A program made the position numbers and the translations under genes. From Rs1 sp029027825 (GTDB lineage: Bacteria; Pseudomonadota; Gammaproteobacteria; Pseudomonadales; Balneatricaceae): a stretch of DNA of 64,000 nt. Shown here piece after piece: positions 26,790 through 35,116 of this stretch. Each line of letters opens with the position of its first letter. Position 1 is the stretch's first letter. The stretch spans positions 3,534,001-3,598,000 of the forward strand of contig CP093399.1 of NCBI GenBank assembly GCA_029027825.1, written 5' to 3'. The notes under the pieces were generated by a model. It did not search any database. It was given only the letters and a program-made list of their open reading frames with translations, and was not told the origin of the DNA.

Positions 26790-28090
26790 TAACGAAACAC
26801 TTTAACAGTAGCAATATTCTCTATTAATACTGGATAAGTGACCAGACCTTGCTCAACTCGGCGCCGCATCATAATTTTATCCGTTTCCACCTCTAACAAA
26901 ATACCATCAAACTCTTTACCTAACTTAGTTCTTAAACGAATTTCCGTACCTTCAAAGCCAACCAGCTCTTCAACCGACACAATTCGATACCTAGGAGCTC
27001 GATTGATTTTTTGAATTTCTTGTTCTTTAATACCTGCCAGTAAAGTCTGTTTGTTAGCTTCATTATCAGATTCTAATATTACAATTTTCGCTCCCCTCAA
27101 CAGAGAAAGGTAGCGAGTAGAAGTCTTTTTAGTGTTGACAGTCAAACTCAAATTTTTACTCTTGAGCACATCAAAATTGACACTTAAAACATCCGGTAAA
27201 TAAAGCGCCTCTTTCGGAGCTAAACGCATCACGACATTTGCTCTGGGCTCAAAAAACTCCAATATACTGCTATCTAATTCAAGCTCTTGAACCTCAGTAT
27301 TTCCTAACATTTTAAGTAGCACACTCGCTTTAAAGTATTTTGCGTAATCAGCCTCTGAAATAGTTTCTTGCTTGGCACAATACTTAAGGCGCTTAAGATT
27401 AAAGCCAACGTCTGTAACACTCAATAATGCATGCGATACTTTTGCCTGACTTAGAACAGTTCGATCATAAAAGTCGAAAGAAATTTTATTGCTCAACTCA
27501 AATTCAAAAAGCCCTTTAGCCAATCCTGGTACACTCGCAGCAATTGACATACGAAGCACCTTATTAGAAGCATCCGACGATATTTTTACCTGTGCATCAC
27601 CTTGTAATTTGGTTAGACCCAACTGCTCAGCAAGTGTAATAAAACTTTTCTCTTTTGCACAAGCGACCGCCCAAAGAGCTTGCTTTTCTTGCCTATCAGA
27701 CCAAGAGCGATTTTTAGTACGAAAAAAATCAGCATCCAAAGAAAATATGACGCCTTTAAATTGAAAAGTTAAATTACTGGGAAGTGATCCTTTAAACCAA
27801 TGATCTGCAGAAAAAATAGCTAGAGCACTGCCAGTTATTTTATGTATCTTATCTTTAGTAACTACATTTTTGTACCCTACTGGATCTATCTGGATACGGA
27901 GTATCTTAATATTTCCCTTAAAATCGATATCAAAACCTGAAAACTGAAGATCTGCTAGCGGCGAGAACTGCTCTACTAAAACAGAGATTAGTTGTTTTGC
28001 TTTATACTGATAATAATAATACCCTCCTCCAACACCAACAACCGTCAGCAGCAGCAGGTAGACTAATCCGATAATTGCTTTTTTTAACAT
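26789..28090 (-). CDS. Unrecognised membrane-anchored protein, 433 residues
   Basis: This protein has one N-terminal membrane segment (about 4-26, AIIGLVYLLLLTVVGVGGGYYYY) with the rest predicted to be periplasmic, beta-rich and without a known motif. The first segment after the anchor (FSPLADLQFSGFDIDFKGNI) recalls AsmA/YdgA-type proteins, but the similarity is weak. Two cysteines (about residues 144 and 239) are present. Its stop overlaps the xerD-like start by one base, so both are probably cotranscribed. Function unknown. Confidence 0.75.
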   Translation of the reverse strand: MLKKAIIGLVYLLLLTVVGVGGGYYYYQYKAKQLISVLVEQFSPLADLQFSGFDIDFKGNIKILRIQIDPVGYKNVVTKDKIHKITGSALAIFSADHWFKGSLPSNLTFQFKGVIFSLDADFFRTKNRSWSDRQEKQALWAVACAKEKSFITLAEQLGLTKLQGDAQVKISSDASNKVLRMSIAASVPGLAKGLFEFELSNKISFDFYDRTVLSQAKVSHALLSVTDVGFNLKRLKYCAKQETISEADYAKYFKASVLLKMLGNTEVQELELDSSILEFFEPRANVVMRLAPKEALYLPDVLSVNFDVLKSKNLSLTVNTKKTSTRYLSLLRGAKIVILESDNEANKQTLLAGIKEQEIQKINRAPRYRIVSVEELVGFEGTEIRLRTKLGKEFDGILLEVETDKIMMRRRVEQGLVTYPVLIENIATVKVFR

Positions 28091-28206
28091 TTTTATCCGC
28101 CTATCGCTAACCTAATCTTGCAACATTCTATTCTAATACACACAATATAATCATAGCAGAGAAGTTACTCCTCCCCACTCAATAATTTTTCAATTTTGCT
28201 CTAATA

Positions 28207-28273
28207 GCTGAATCAGACCTCACTGCACCACAAAGCGCAAGCTCTTGATTCACTTTGAAATCACCAACTCAAG
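28207..28273. repeat. Short copy of MITE family A
   Basis: Runs from GCTGAATCAGACCTCACTGC through CACCACAAAGCGCAAGCTC and TTGATTCACTTTGAAATCAC to CAACTCAAG. It is collinear with the intact copy at 61750-61818. Flanking pentamers TAATA (28202-28206) and TAACA (28274-28278) agree at 4 of 5. It lies in the 373-base gap 28091-28463, which otherwise holds only the rplS terminator. Confidence 0.75.
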
Positions 28274-28413
28274 TAACAGAGAAACATTTCTTAATCTAAA
28301 AAGCATTACCTAAGAAACATAGTACCTACATCTAATGACTAAGTAAAAACCATCACCCAAACCAGCAAAATTAAACCACCTATCCTGAATAATATAAATA
28401 GCTCAGTATTAAG

Positions 28414-28442
28414 GCAAAAAAAAAGACGACCTAAGTCGTCTT
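28414..28442 (-). terminator. Rho-independent terminator of the rpsP-rplS operon
   Basis: On the minus strand, AAGACGAC and GTCGTCTT form a perfect 8-bp stem with a TTAG loop, followed by a run of nine U residues. It starts about 22 bases after the rplS stop. Confidence 0.92.
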
Positions 28443-28463
28443 TCATTGATTAATCTAAAAAGA

Positions 28464-28820
28464 TCAACCCAACTTCTCTTTAATACGTGCAGACTTACCA
28501 CTTAGCTCGCGCAAGTAATAAAGTTTAGCTTGGCGAACATCACCACGACGCTTAACTTCAATCTCTTCAACGATTTTGCTGAAAGTCTGGAACGTACGCT
28601 CAACACCGACACCGTGCGACATTTTACGCACTGTGAATGCAGAGTTAAGAGCTCTGTTACGAACGCCAATTACCACACCTTCGTATGCTTGTAGACGACT
28701 GCGAGTTCCCTCAACAACACGTACTTTAACAATTACTGTATCCCCTGGGCCAAAAGTAGGGATTTCTTTAGTCATTTGTTCAGCTTCAATTTGCTGAATA
28801 ATAGAGTTCTTACCGCTCAT
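28464..28820 (-). CDS. rplS: 50S ribosomal protein L19
   Basis: L19 is a structural protein at the 30S-50S interface. The 118-residue product shows FGPGDTVIVKVRVVEGTRSR, QAYEGVVIGVRNRALNSAFT, RKMSHGVGVERTFQTF and KRRGDVRQAKLYYLRELSGK, all typical. A GGAGC ribosome binding site precedes the ATG. It is the last gene of rpsP-rimM-trmD-rplS and is followed by a strong terminator. Confidence 0.98.
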   Translation of the reverse strand: MSGKNSIIQQIEAEQMTKEIPTFGPGDTVIVKVRVVEGTRSRLQAYEGVVIGVRNRALNSAFTVRKMSHGVGVERTFQTFSKIVEEIEVKRRGDVRQAKLYYLRELSGKSARIKEKLG

Positions 28821-28835
28821 GCGTAGCTCCTAATG

Positions 28836-29585
28836 TTAACTGCCAGACTTATCAGTCTCACAGATATATTCTTCTAATAACTGCTGCTGTTGTTCATTTA
28901 GATCTAATGCCTGCAATAAATCAGGGCGCCTTTCAAAGGTTCTACCCAATTGCTGTTTCAAACGCCAGCGTTTGATTTTGGCATGATCTCCACTCAGCAG
29001 CACTCCAGGTACTTTGCTATCATCAAAAATCTCTGGTCGCGTATAGTGCGGACAATCAAGAAGACCTTCTGCGAAGGAATCCTCAGTTGCTGAATCCACG
29101 TGTCCTAGCACCTCAGGCACTAGACGGGAAACAGCATCTATGATGGTCATGGTCGGCAATTCACCGCCACTTAATACGAAATCTCCCAGGGAAATTTCCA
29201 TATCAATGTCCGATTCTATTAAGCGCTCATCTATACCTTCGTAGCGCCCTGCAACTAAAATCAAGTTTTCTAATGATCTAAGCTCTTCAACTAGTGCGTG
29301 ATCAAGCTTTCGCCCTTGGGGGGAGAGATAAATAACTTTAGCTTCCCCAGGTGCCGACAACTTAGCTGCCTGTATCGCACTTCGCAATGGCTGTACTTTC
29401 ATCAACATACCGGGACCACCACCAAAAGGTCGGTCATCCACAGTACGATGCTTGTCAGTTGTGAAATCTCGAGGATTCCAACAATCAACTTGTATCAAGC
29501 CACGCTTAACTGCCCTTCCCGTCACCCCAAAGCCTGTTACAGCTTCGAACATTTCCGGAAAAAGCGACACCACACCAAACCACAC
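28836..29585 (-). CDS. trmD: tRNA (guanine37-N1)-methyltransferase TrmD
   Basis: TrmD methylates G37 of tRNAs that read CNN codons and is usually essential. The 249-residue protein shows VSLFPEMFEAVTGFGVTGRA, DDRPFGGGPGMLMK, YLSPQGRKLDH, LVAGRYEGIDERLIE and SLGDFVLSGGELPTMTIIDA, which cover the trefoil-knot SAM site. The start codon is GTG, 3 bases after the rimM stop. Confidence 0.97.
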   Translation of the reverse strand: MWFGVVSLFPEMFEAVTGFGVTGRAVKRGLIQVDCWNPRDFTTDKHRTVDDRPFGGGPGMLMKVQPLRSAIQAAKLSAPGEAKVIYLSPQGRKLDHALVEELRSLENLILVAGRYEGIDERLIESDIDMEISLGDFVLSGGELPTMTIIDAVSRLVPEVLGHVDSATEDSFAEGLLDCPHYTRPEIFDDSKVPGVLLSGDHAKIKRWRLKQQLGRTFERRPDLLQALDLNEQQQQLLEEYICETDKSGS

Positions 29586-29588
29586 TAC

Positions 29589-30122
29589 TTAGAACTCAGG
29601 GTCCCAATCGACCCGCATAGTACCTGTTTCCAAGTTGATTTCTTTGACCACTTGATCGGGAAGATACGGAATCATACGCTCACGTGAATCGATGCTATTA
29701 CTATCACCTTTCACGATTAACACATCATTCGATCCTGTTTCAATCAGATGGCTTACTTTACCTAACAGTTGATCAGATAAAGTATAAACAGTTAATTGCT
29801 CCAACTGACTCCAGTAGTATTCCCCAAGCGCTAACTTAGGCAATAGCGAACGCTCTATTGCAATATCAGCACCGCAGTACTGACGGGCAATATCTCGATC
29901 ATCTACTTTAATCAATTTAGCAACTAGACCCTTACCGTGCTTTCGAGAAGTTTCAACATGAATAGGAACCCACTGTCCATCGCGCTTGATTAACCAAGGC
30001 TTGTAACTGAGGAGACCTTCCATAGGCTCAGTGTGAGAATAGATTTTCAGCCATCCTTTAACACCGTAAACCGAGGTGATTTGACCGACAATAGTCAGAT
30101 CTTCTGTTTTATACGTTTTCAT
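29589..30122 (-). CDS. rimM: Ribosome maturation factor RimM
   Basis: RimM binds S19 and aids 30S head assembly. The 177-residue protein has the RimM N-domain (VGQITSVYGVKGWLKIYSHT) and a PRC-barrel C-domain (GEYYWSQLEQLTVYTLSD, GSNDVLIVKG, ERMIPYLPDQVVKEINLET). An AAGG ribosome binding site precedes the ATG. It sits between rpsP and trmD as usual. Confidence 0.97.
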   Translation of the reverse strand: MKTYKTEDLTIVGQITSVYGVKGWLKIYSHTEPMEGLLSYKPWLIKRDGQWVPIHVETSRKHGKGLVAKLIKVDDRDIARQYCGADIAIERSLLPKLALGEYYWSQLEQLTVYTLSDQLLGKVSHLIETGSNDVLIVKGDSNSIDSRERMIPYLPDQVVKEINLETGTMRVDWDPEF

Positions 30123-30145
30123 CGAGAACCTTTAAGGGCAGACAA

Positions 30146-30394
30146 TTAAGCTGCTTTTTTCGCGTCTTTAATCAGCTGCGCAACACGCTCTGAAGGTTGA
30201 GCGCCTTTGCCCATCCAGTATTCAACACGATCTAAGCTAATACGCAAAGCTTCTTCTTGGCCCTTAGCGATAGGGTTGAAGAAACCTAGACGCTCAATAA
30301 AGCGACCATCACGCGCATTGCGCGAATCAGCAACAGTGATGTGATAAAATGGACGCTTCTTAGCGCCGCCACGAGATAAACGAATAGTGACCAT
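30146..30394 (-). CDS. rpsP: 30S ribosomal protein S16
   Basis: The 82-residue product begins MVTIRLSRGGAKKRPFYHIT and continues with VADSRNARDGRFIERLGFFN and RVEYWMGKGAQPSERVAQLI, all S16 signatures. It is the first gene of the operon. In many gammaproteobacteria ffh lies just upstream; here the upstream neighbour is a DUF1294 gene on the same strand, with a 449-base gap. Confidence 0.98.
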   Translation of the reverse strand: MVTIRLSRGGAKKRPFYHITVADSRNARDGRFIERLGFFNPIAKGQEEALRISLDRVEYWMGKGAQPSERVAQLIKDAKKAA

Positions 30395-30843
30395 ATAGTG
30401 ATCCTTTATATATTGCGTGGGTGTTAATATTACCCAACGTTAGTTTTCCTGTCAGCAAGTTCAAATTCTATGAATTCCACTTACCCCAGTACGGTATTTT
30501 GACAATAAAGACAAAAAAATTCCGAGGCGGGATTCTACGTCATTTAGAGGCAAAAGTGAAGCCTACAGCTTCAATTTCCAACTTTCTTACCAGATCCGAG
30601 TACAAGCTATTGATGTTACGGAGGTTTAAAAAAAACGCTGGTAGATATTAGCTGAATCAGTGAATTCACTGTTCCGCAGAGCGCAAGCTATTGATTCACT
30701 TTGAAACCACGGATTCAGGTATTAATATGATACCTCTCTATCTAGTTTATCAGAAAAGCCTCTGAGTATTTATAAGCCATCTCACACGGCAAAAAACACT
30801 GGTCACGGCAGGCCTCTCTTAAAACAGCACCTTATTTAACTCA
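30395..30843. other. Gap upstream of rpsP
   Basis: No gene is supported here. It should carry the rpsP operon promoter in its lower part (I see no unambiguous consensus), and it contains a MITE family A copy at 30651-30719. Confidence 0.5.
30651..30719. repeat. Short copy of MITE family A with perfect 5-bp flanking repeats
   Basis: Begins GCTGAATCAGTGAATTCACT and ends CTTTGAAACCACGGATTCAGG's complement arm (ACCACGGATTCAGG), collinear with the copy at 61750-61818. It is flanked on both sides by the identical pentamer TATTA (30646-30650 and 30720-30724), the pattern left by transposition. Confidence 0.8.
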
Positions 30844-31353
30844 TCACTTGCTTGGTTTACTCTTGCGAATATAAAACCTGGAATTTTCTGTAATATTAAT
30901 ACCACTGCCTCGAAGTTTAAATAGCAGTGAAGCGGTTGTATTGATGAGTTGATTATCCCCATTTACCGTAACTAAGCTTTCTAGCTGATAAATCCGATCT
31001 CGTAAATATTTTGCCCCATCATTAGTATGCAGCCCCGCCACTAAGCCAACATGAATCAGCATCGTCACTACAAACACTATTCTAAAACTTAATTTTTTAC
31101 TTTTATGACGTAGCTTCTGCTGCGCCACTATCGCTCCAGGCCAACCAAAAAACAGCGAACACAAGTGAAGCCTACCTTCAGAGGTGCGCCATTCCTTATT
31201 CTTAGCGGCTTGTTTATCTTTTGCGTAAACGAAATAAGTTACAATACTAGCAATGATATAAATAGGAAAAATAATTAGCGGCATAAAGCCCAGATAATAC
31301 GACCCTGCCAGACTGGCTGTTAATGCTAAAACTGGGAAATAGTTATAATTCAT
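30844..31353 (-). CDS. DUF1294 family membrane protein
   Basis: The 169-residue protein has three or four membrane segments and the DUF1294 pattern: YAKDKQAAKNKEWRTSEGRL, LHLCSLFFGWPGAIVAQQKL and RHKSKKLSFRIVF. The function of this family is unknown. It stands alone between the rpsP operon and a divergent binding-protein gene. Confidence 0.85.
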   Translation of the reverse strand: MNYNYFPVLALTASLAGSYYLGFMPLIIFPIYIIASIVTYFVYAKDKQAAKNKEWRTSEGRLHLCSLFFGWPGAIVAQQKLRHKSKKLSFRIVFVVTMLIHVGLVAGLHTNDGAKYLRDRIYQLESLVTVNGDNQLINTTASLLFKLRGSGINITENSRFYIRKSKPSK

Positions 31354-31620
31354 ACTCTCTCACTGAAAACATGGTCATGCGCTTAATCAACACTGATTAG
31401 AGGTGCTTACAATTATTCTATTTTAAAACTTCTGTTTATTACGCACTTCGCCTCCTAGGCTAGGAAAAACACGCGGTTTGCCCATAGTCATCTTAAAAAC
31501 CGTTGCTTATACCGGCTTTCCATGTGATAACTTTAAAGTGCACAAGACAGATTGCGACACTTATCACATTTAGCTTTCTTCTTTTAACTCCCTGTAGCGG
31601 TTATTACTAAAAGGCATAGA

Positions 31621-32331
31621 ATGTTGATTAAAAAAACAATCATCACAATCGCAATACTAACATTTTTCATGCCTTCCTCAACAGGCTTGCTCGCTACAGA
31701 AAAACAGGACGTATGGGTGATTACTTCTTTAGATTGGCAGCCTTATGCTGGGGCTGAAATGGCCTCTCAAGGAAAGTCGATTCAAAAATTAAGACAATTA
31801 TTGAAAAAAGCAGGGATCAGCTTACTGGTAGAGTTTTATCCTTGGAAAAGAGCGCAGGCAGTCGCTAGGGGCAAGCGATATGTTGGGTATTTCCCAGCGT
31901 GGCCCGAGGAAGTAAAACCGGGATTTGTCGCATCTCCAGCTATAGATATCTCCCAAGTAGGCATAGTTAAGCGCTCTGGCCTAAACATCAAATATAACGG
32001 CATTGATAGCTTATTTAAGCATTACAATGTAGGGGTCGTCAGTTCATATACTTACCCTGAAAATATTGAGCAGGCGATGAAAAAACATCCTGAACATGTT
32101 GAAAAAACCGTTAGCGAACTCACATTACTGATGAAGCTAGCTAAAGGACGACACCCAGTTGCAATTACCGACCCTAACGTGATGCAATATTTATCTGAAA
32201 AGCACGGCATTGATAACGTTGAGACACTGCAAGTAATTATGCGTAACGAATTAGTGATTGCCTTCAGAAATGAGGCGGATAATTTACCGCGCCTAGCGCT
32301 GTTAAAAAGACTTTTAGAAAAAAATCAATAG
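31621..32331 (+). CDS. Periplasmic solute-binding protein-like (SBP_bac_3), orphan
   Basis: A 236-residue secreted protein: signal peptide (IITIAILTFFMPSSTGLLAT) then a binding-protein fold with WVITSLDWQPYAGAEMASQG, ISLLVEFYPWKRAQAVARGK and YFPAWPEE. This pattern (W-P-Y and F-Y-P-W-x-R) is common in small family 3 periplasmic proteins that occur without transporters. No ABC transporter genes are adjacent. Ligand unknown. It resembles in type, though not closely in sequence, the orphan at 10452-11213. Confidence 0.75.
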   Translation: MLIKKTIITIAILTFFMPSSTGLLATEKQDVWVITSLDWQPYAGAEMASQGKSIQKLRQLLKKAGISLLVEFYPWKRAQAVARGKRYVGYFPAWPEEVKPGFVASPAIDISQVGIVKRSGLNIKYNGIDSLFKHYNVGVVSSYTYPENIEQAMKKHPEHVEKTVSELTLLMKLAKGRHPVAITDPNVMQYLSEKHGIDNVETLQVIMRNELVIAFRNEADNLPRLALLKRLLEKNQ

Positions 32332-32401
32332 CTTTTGCGAAGAAAGATATTGTTTTTTATATTCAATGTTGCTATGCATTCATACCCTTAATCCATGCTA
32401 A

Positions 32402-33268
32402 TCACATATCATTCTGATCAAATATTTTCTCTGCCAAGGTCATGCTTTGCATTTGCTTAGCAGCCGCGTCCCCAAGATTGCGAATCACATCATTAGTCAG
32501 TAGCGAAGTAAGAATACTCAGCGCTGCTTTAGAGCGAAAAACCAGCCCAGTGTTAGTGGTGACCGACAGCACATTTTCAGAGATATCTCGAGCCCAATGA
32601 CAAAACTCATCACAGATAACAATCGTATCAATGCTATTTTCAGTGGCCAATTGGGCGAGACTTTTTGCCTGTTTATGATAGGGGTATGTATCAAGTATGA
32701 CGATAAGCTTGTATGCCGATGGATCTGAAAAAAGCTGACCGTAGCTAGCGTCTAAGCCGTCGAGGAAGCGCACTCTGGGACGGACAAATTCAAGCTGCGC
32801 TGAGAAACCAATCCCTATATGGCTTACCACCTGGTAGCTAGCAAGATAAACAGCATCTGCAGCAACCAACAGCTCAACACAGCGATGCCACACCTCACTT
32901 TTTCGCAGATTGTGTACTTGGCGAATAGCGGCTAGCTCCAACTCAAGGTTTTCAGCCTCCCATGCTTCAAACTCAACACCACAACCGTAGAGCTGATAAC
33001 GCTGTTCAATACCACCAGCCTGAGCCATTACCGGGCCAAAAAACTGAGCCTTAATTGAATTTTTAGCTTGAGAGAAATCTTTAAAGCCAATTTTACGAAT
33101 AAAACGACTAACCGTCATCGCACTGACACCTACTTTAGATGCCAGAGATGTAGCGGATTCAACTATCAAGCAATCAGGATTTGTTAAAAGAAAGTTGGCC
33201 AGCGCTCGTTCGGACTTTGACAATATAGAATAATTATCCTGAATTTGTTGAGTAAACTTTTTAATCAT
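32402..33268 (-). CDS. MurR/RpiR family transcriptional regulator
   Basis: The 288-residue protein has an N-terminal HTH_6 domain (about 1-77: LSKSERALANFLLTNPDCLI, ASKVGVSAMTVSRFIRKIGF) and a C-terminal SIS domain (about 125-265: DAVYLASYQVVSHIGIGF, LIVILDTYPY) of the kind that binds phosphosugars or related metabolites. It is transcribed away from the P1 peptidase gene at 33514, so it may control that gene. Confidence 0.85.
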   Translation of the reverse strand: MIKKFTQQIQDNYSILSKSERALANFLLTNPDCLIVESATSLASKVGVSAMTVSRFIRKIGFKDFSQAKNSIKAQFFGPVMAQAGGIEQRYQLYGCGVEFEAWEAENLELELAAIRQVHNLRKSEVWHRCVELLVAADAVYLASYQVVSHIGIGFSAQLEFVRPRVRFLDGLDASYGQLFSDPSAYKLIVILDTYPYHKQAKSLAQLATENSIDTIVICDEFCHWARDISENVLSVTTNTGLVFRSKAALSILTSLLTNDVIRNLGDAAAKQMQSMTLAEKIFDQNDM

Positions 33269-33449
33269 TGGCTCATTTTTTTAAAAGGGTTAGTAGTAAC
33301 GGGAAGCCTATTGATGAACAACAGGCATCCCGTCGGAGACGTATAGGCAATGCTCAGAGTATGCGCTGCAAAAATAATGATACCGGCTAACAACAGCAGC
33401 CACTCATCTTTGCAAATCAACCATCTAATCAAAATAAAGTTATAATTTG

Positions 33450-33476
33450 AAACATTAATATTTAATTGTTATGTTT
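33450..33476. promoter_or_regulatory. Possible operator/promoter between RpiR regulator and P1 peptidase gene
   Basis: An AT-rich inverted repeat, AAACAT (33450-33455) and ATGTTT (33471-33476), lies about 40 bases upstream of the peptidase ATG and just downstream of a TATAAT hexamer (33441-33446). It could be the regulator's binding site, but six-base arms in AT-rich DNA can arise by chance. Confidence 0.25.
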
Positions 33477-33513
33477 ATAACATATTTTATTAATTAATCA
33501 ACTCGCCGAGGTA

Positions 33514-34635
33514 ATGATGAACGCTGCCATTTCTAATACTCCTTCAGGTAAATTAAGAGCACGAGGCCTTGGCCTGCAATTTTCAGGGGTAACTGGGCTA
33601 AATAACAGTATTACCGATGTCCCGGGAGTCTCTGTTGGCTACACTACTATTATTCAAGGACAGGGGCCCTTAAATGCTGGCTATGGACCGATTAGAACTG
33701 GCGTAACGGCAATACTGCCACGCTGCAAATCAGACATTTGTCACCCAGTTTTTGCAGGTTATTTCAACTTCAACGGCAATGGCGAATTATCTGGCGCCCA
33801 CTATCTAGATGAGGTGGGCCAACTCAGCTTCCCGATCACTATCACAAACACTAACTCCTGCGGCATCAGTCGAGACGCCACTTTAAAATGGGCTTTCCAA
33901 TCCACGCCTGGAGCTTTAACCGATAGCTTTGCGCTACCAGTTGCCGCAGAAACCTACGATGGTTTTTTAAATGACATTAATGGCTTCCATATCAATGCCG
34001 AGCACGTTTTTTCCGCGATAGACAACGCCAGCCAAGGCCCGATAGAGGAAGGCAGTGTCGGCGGGGGCACGGGCATGAAATGTTTTGAGTTTAAAGCAGG
34101 GTCCGGTACTGCCTCGCGCCAGATAACATATGCCGAGCAAAGTTACACGGTGGGCACCTTTGTGCAAGCCAATTTTGGTCAGCGAGAAGACTTGACTATT
34201 TTGGGAAAAAACATTGGCCTACAGCTAAAAGAACCGCGGATGACGCAGAACACACCAGCTCCAGATCTCAGCTCTATTATTGTCGTCATTGCCACCGATG
34301 CTCCACTGCTACCTCACCAGCTACAGCGCTTAGCAAGACGAGCCACACTGGGGATGGCACGTTTAGGAACAAGCGGCAACCACTCCTCCGGCGATCTGTT
34401 TTTGGCATTTTCAACCGCCAACCAACAGCCATTAAGTGCGACAACAGCATCAGTAGAAGATGTGAAATTCATCCCAGACCAGCAGCTAGATCCTTTTTTT
34501 GCAGCAGTTGTACAAGGTATTGAGGAAGCCATTATCAATAGCATGGTGGCTAATCAAGCGATGACTGGTCGCGATGGCAACAGCGTTCCGGCGCTACCGC
34601 ACAAAATACTATCTCTTTTAGCAGAAACTAGTTAA
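33514..34635 (+). CDS. P1 family peptidase (DmpA-type, MEROPS S58 Ntn-hydrolase)
   Basis: DmpA-type enzymes are aminopeptidases, some acting on D- or beta-amino acids, made as a precursor that self-cleaves to expose a serine nucleophile. The 373-residue length equals DmpA (375). Conserved blocks are NSITDVPGVSVGYTT, GVTAILPR, GNGELSGAHYLDE, PITITNTNSCG, GSVGGGTGMKC, SSIIVVIATDAPLLPHQL and SSGDLFLAFST. By alignment with DmpA (cleaved at Gly249-Ser250) the nucleophile is likely S254 in LSSIIVV, with Ser rather than Gly before it. A GAGG site precedes two adjacent ATGs (33514, 33517). It diverges from an RpiR-type regulator gene. Confidence 0.9.
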   Translation: MMNAAISNTPSGKLRARGLGLQFSGVTGLNNSITDVPGVSVGYTTIIQGQGPLNAGYGPIRTGVTAILPRCKSDICHPVFAGYFNFNGNGELSGAHYLDEVGQLSFPITITNTNSCGISRDATLKWAFQSTPGALTDSFALPVAAETYDGFLNDINGFHINAEHVFSAIDNASQGPIEEGSVGGGTGMKCFEFKAGSGTASRQITYAEQSYTVGTFVQANFGQREDLTILGKNIGLQLKEPRMTQNTPAPDLSSIIVVIATDAPLLPHQLQRLARRATLGMARLGTSGNHSSGDLFLAFSTANQQPLSATTASVEDVKFIPDQQLDPFFAAVVQGIEEAIINSMVANQAMTGRDGNSVPALPHKILSLLAETS

Positions 34636-34700
34636 CCTGGAATTAAATTCATCTCGACGATCAGCCATATCCCCACTAAAATTTTGAGTAAAGTTAAATT

Positions 34701-34732
34701 ATTGCTACAGGCGACCGGAAACCTGTAGCAAT
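34701..34732 (+). terminator. Perfect hairpin after the P1 peptidase gene
   Basis: TTGCTACAGG (34702-34711) pairs perfectly with CCTGTAGCAA (34722-34731), extended by one A-T pair. It lies about 65 bases beyond the stop and lacks a U run, so termination is only a possibility. Confidence 0.4.
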
Positions 34733-34840
34733 GATCAGCACACACTAAAGAAACTCACTGCACTGCGCAAAAAACATTCAGCTATCTAAATTATTCGTCA
34801 TTATTAAATATTCTTAGCGCATTTTTTTCAGTATTGGGAG

Positions 34841-34846
34841 GATAAT
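34841..34846 (+). promoter_or_regulatory. Likely -10 element of 6S RNA
   Basis: GATAAT lies about 6 bases before the expected 5' end of the 6S RNA (near 34853). I see no good -35 match at the usual spacing. Confidence 0.4.
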
Positions 34847-34851
34847 TAATT

Positions 34852-35035
34852 TATCCCTGGGGTGCTCGATAGTTGGTGTAGTTCCTCGAGCCGATTCTTC
34901 CCAATATGGGTGCTGTTTTGTGATTATTGTGTGCATGTCCGTTTACGGAAAGCCTAATGTAGTTCAGTAGCTCCCTCCTTGAACCTTCGGGTTCAGGACC
35001 AAAGCCGATACCGGCACTTTTGGGGACCTTTTCAG
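34852..35035 (+). ncRNA. ssrS: 6S RNA
   Basis: 6S RNA mimics an open promoter and sequesters sigma70 RNA polymerase in stationary phase. The region just upstream of ygfA, its conserved place, shows the closing stem: ATCCCTGGGGTGC near 34853-34866 pairs (with several G-U pairs) to GGCACTTTTGGGGAC near 35013-35027. Family segments are CCTCGAGCCGATTCTT, the central bulge region, and the hairpin CCTTGAACCTTCGGGTTCAGG's core (CTTGAACCTTCGGGTTCAGG at 34978-34997). Ends are approximate. Confidence 0.88.
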
Positions 35036-35116
35036 TTTCTTAAGCCATTCATATAGCATTCAATTTGCAATTCATTGACTAGTACTGCCGACGATTACCT
35101 TAGCAAGGATCAAGCA

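Noticed and set aside
30421..30651. 76-codon plus-strand ORF upstream of rpsP
   Set aside because: Composition looks like translated noncoding DNA, it lies in the rpsP promoter region and it has no ribosome binding site or family.
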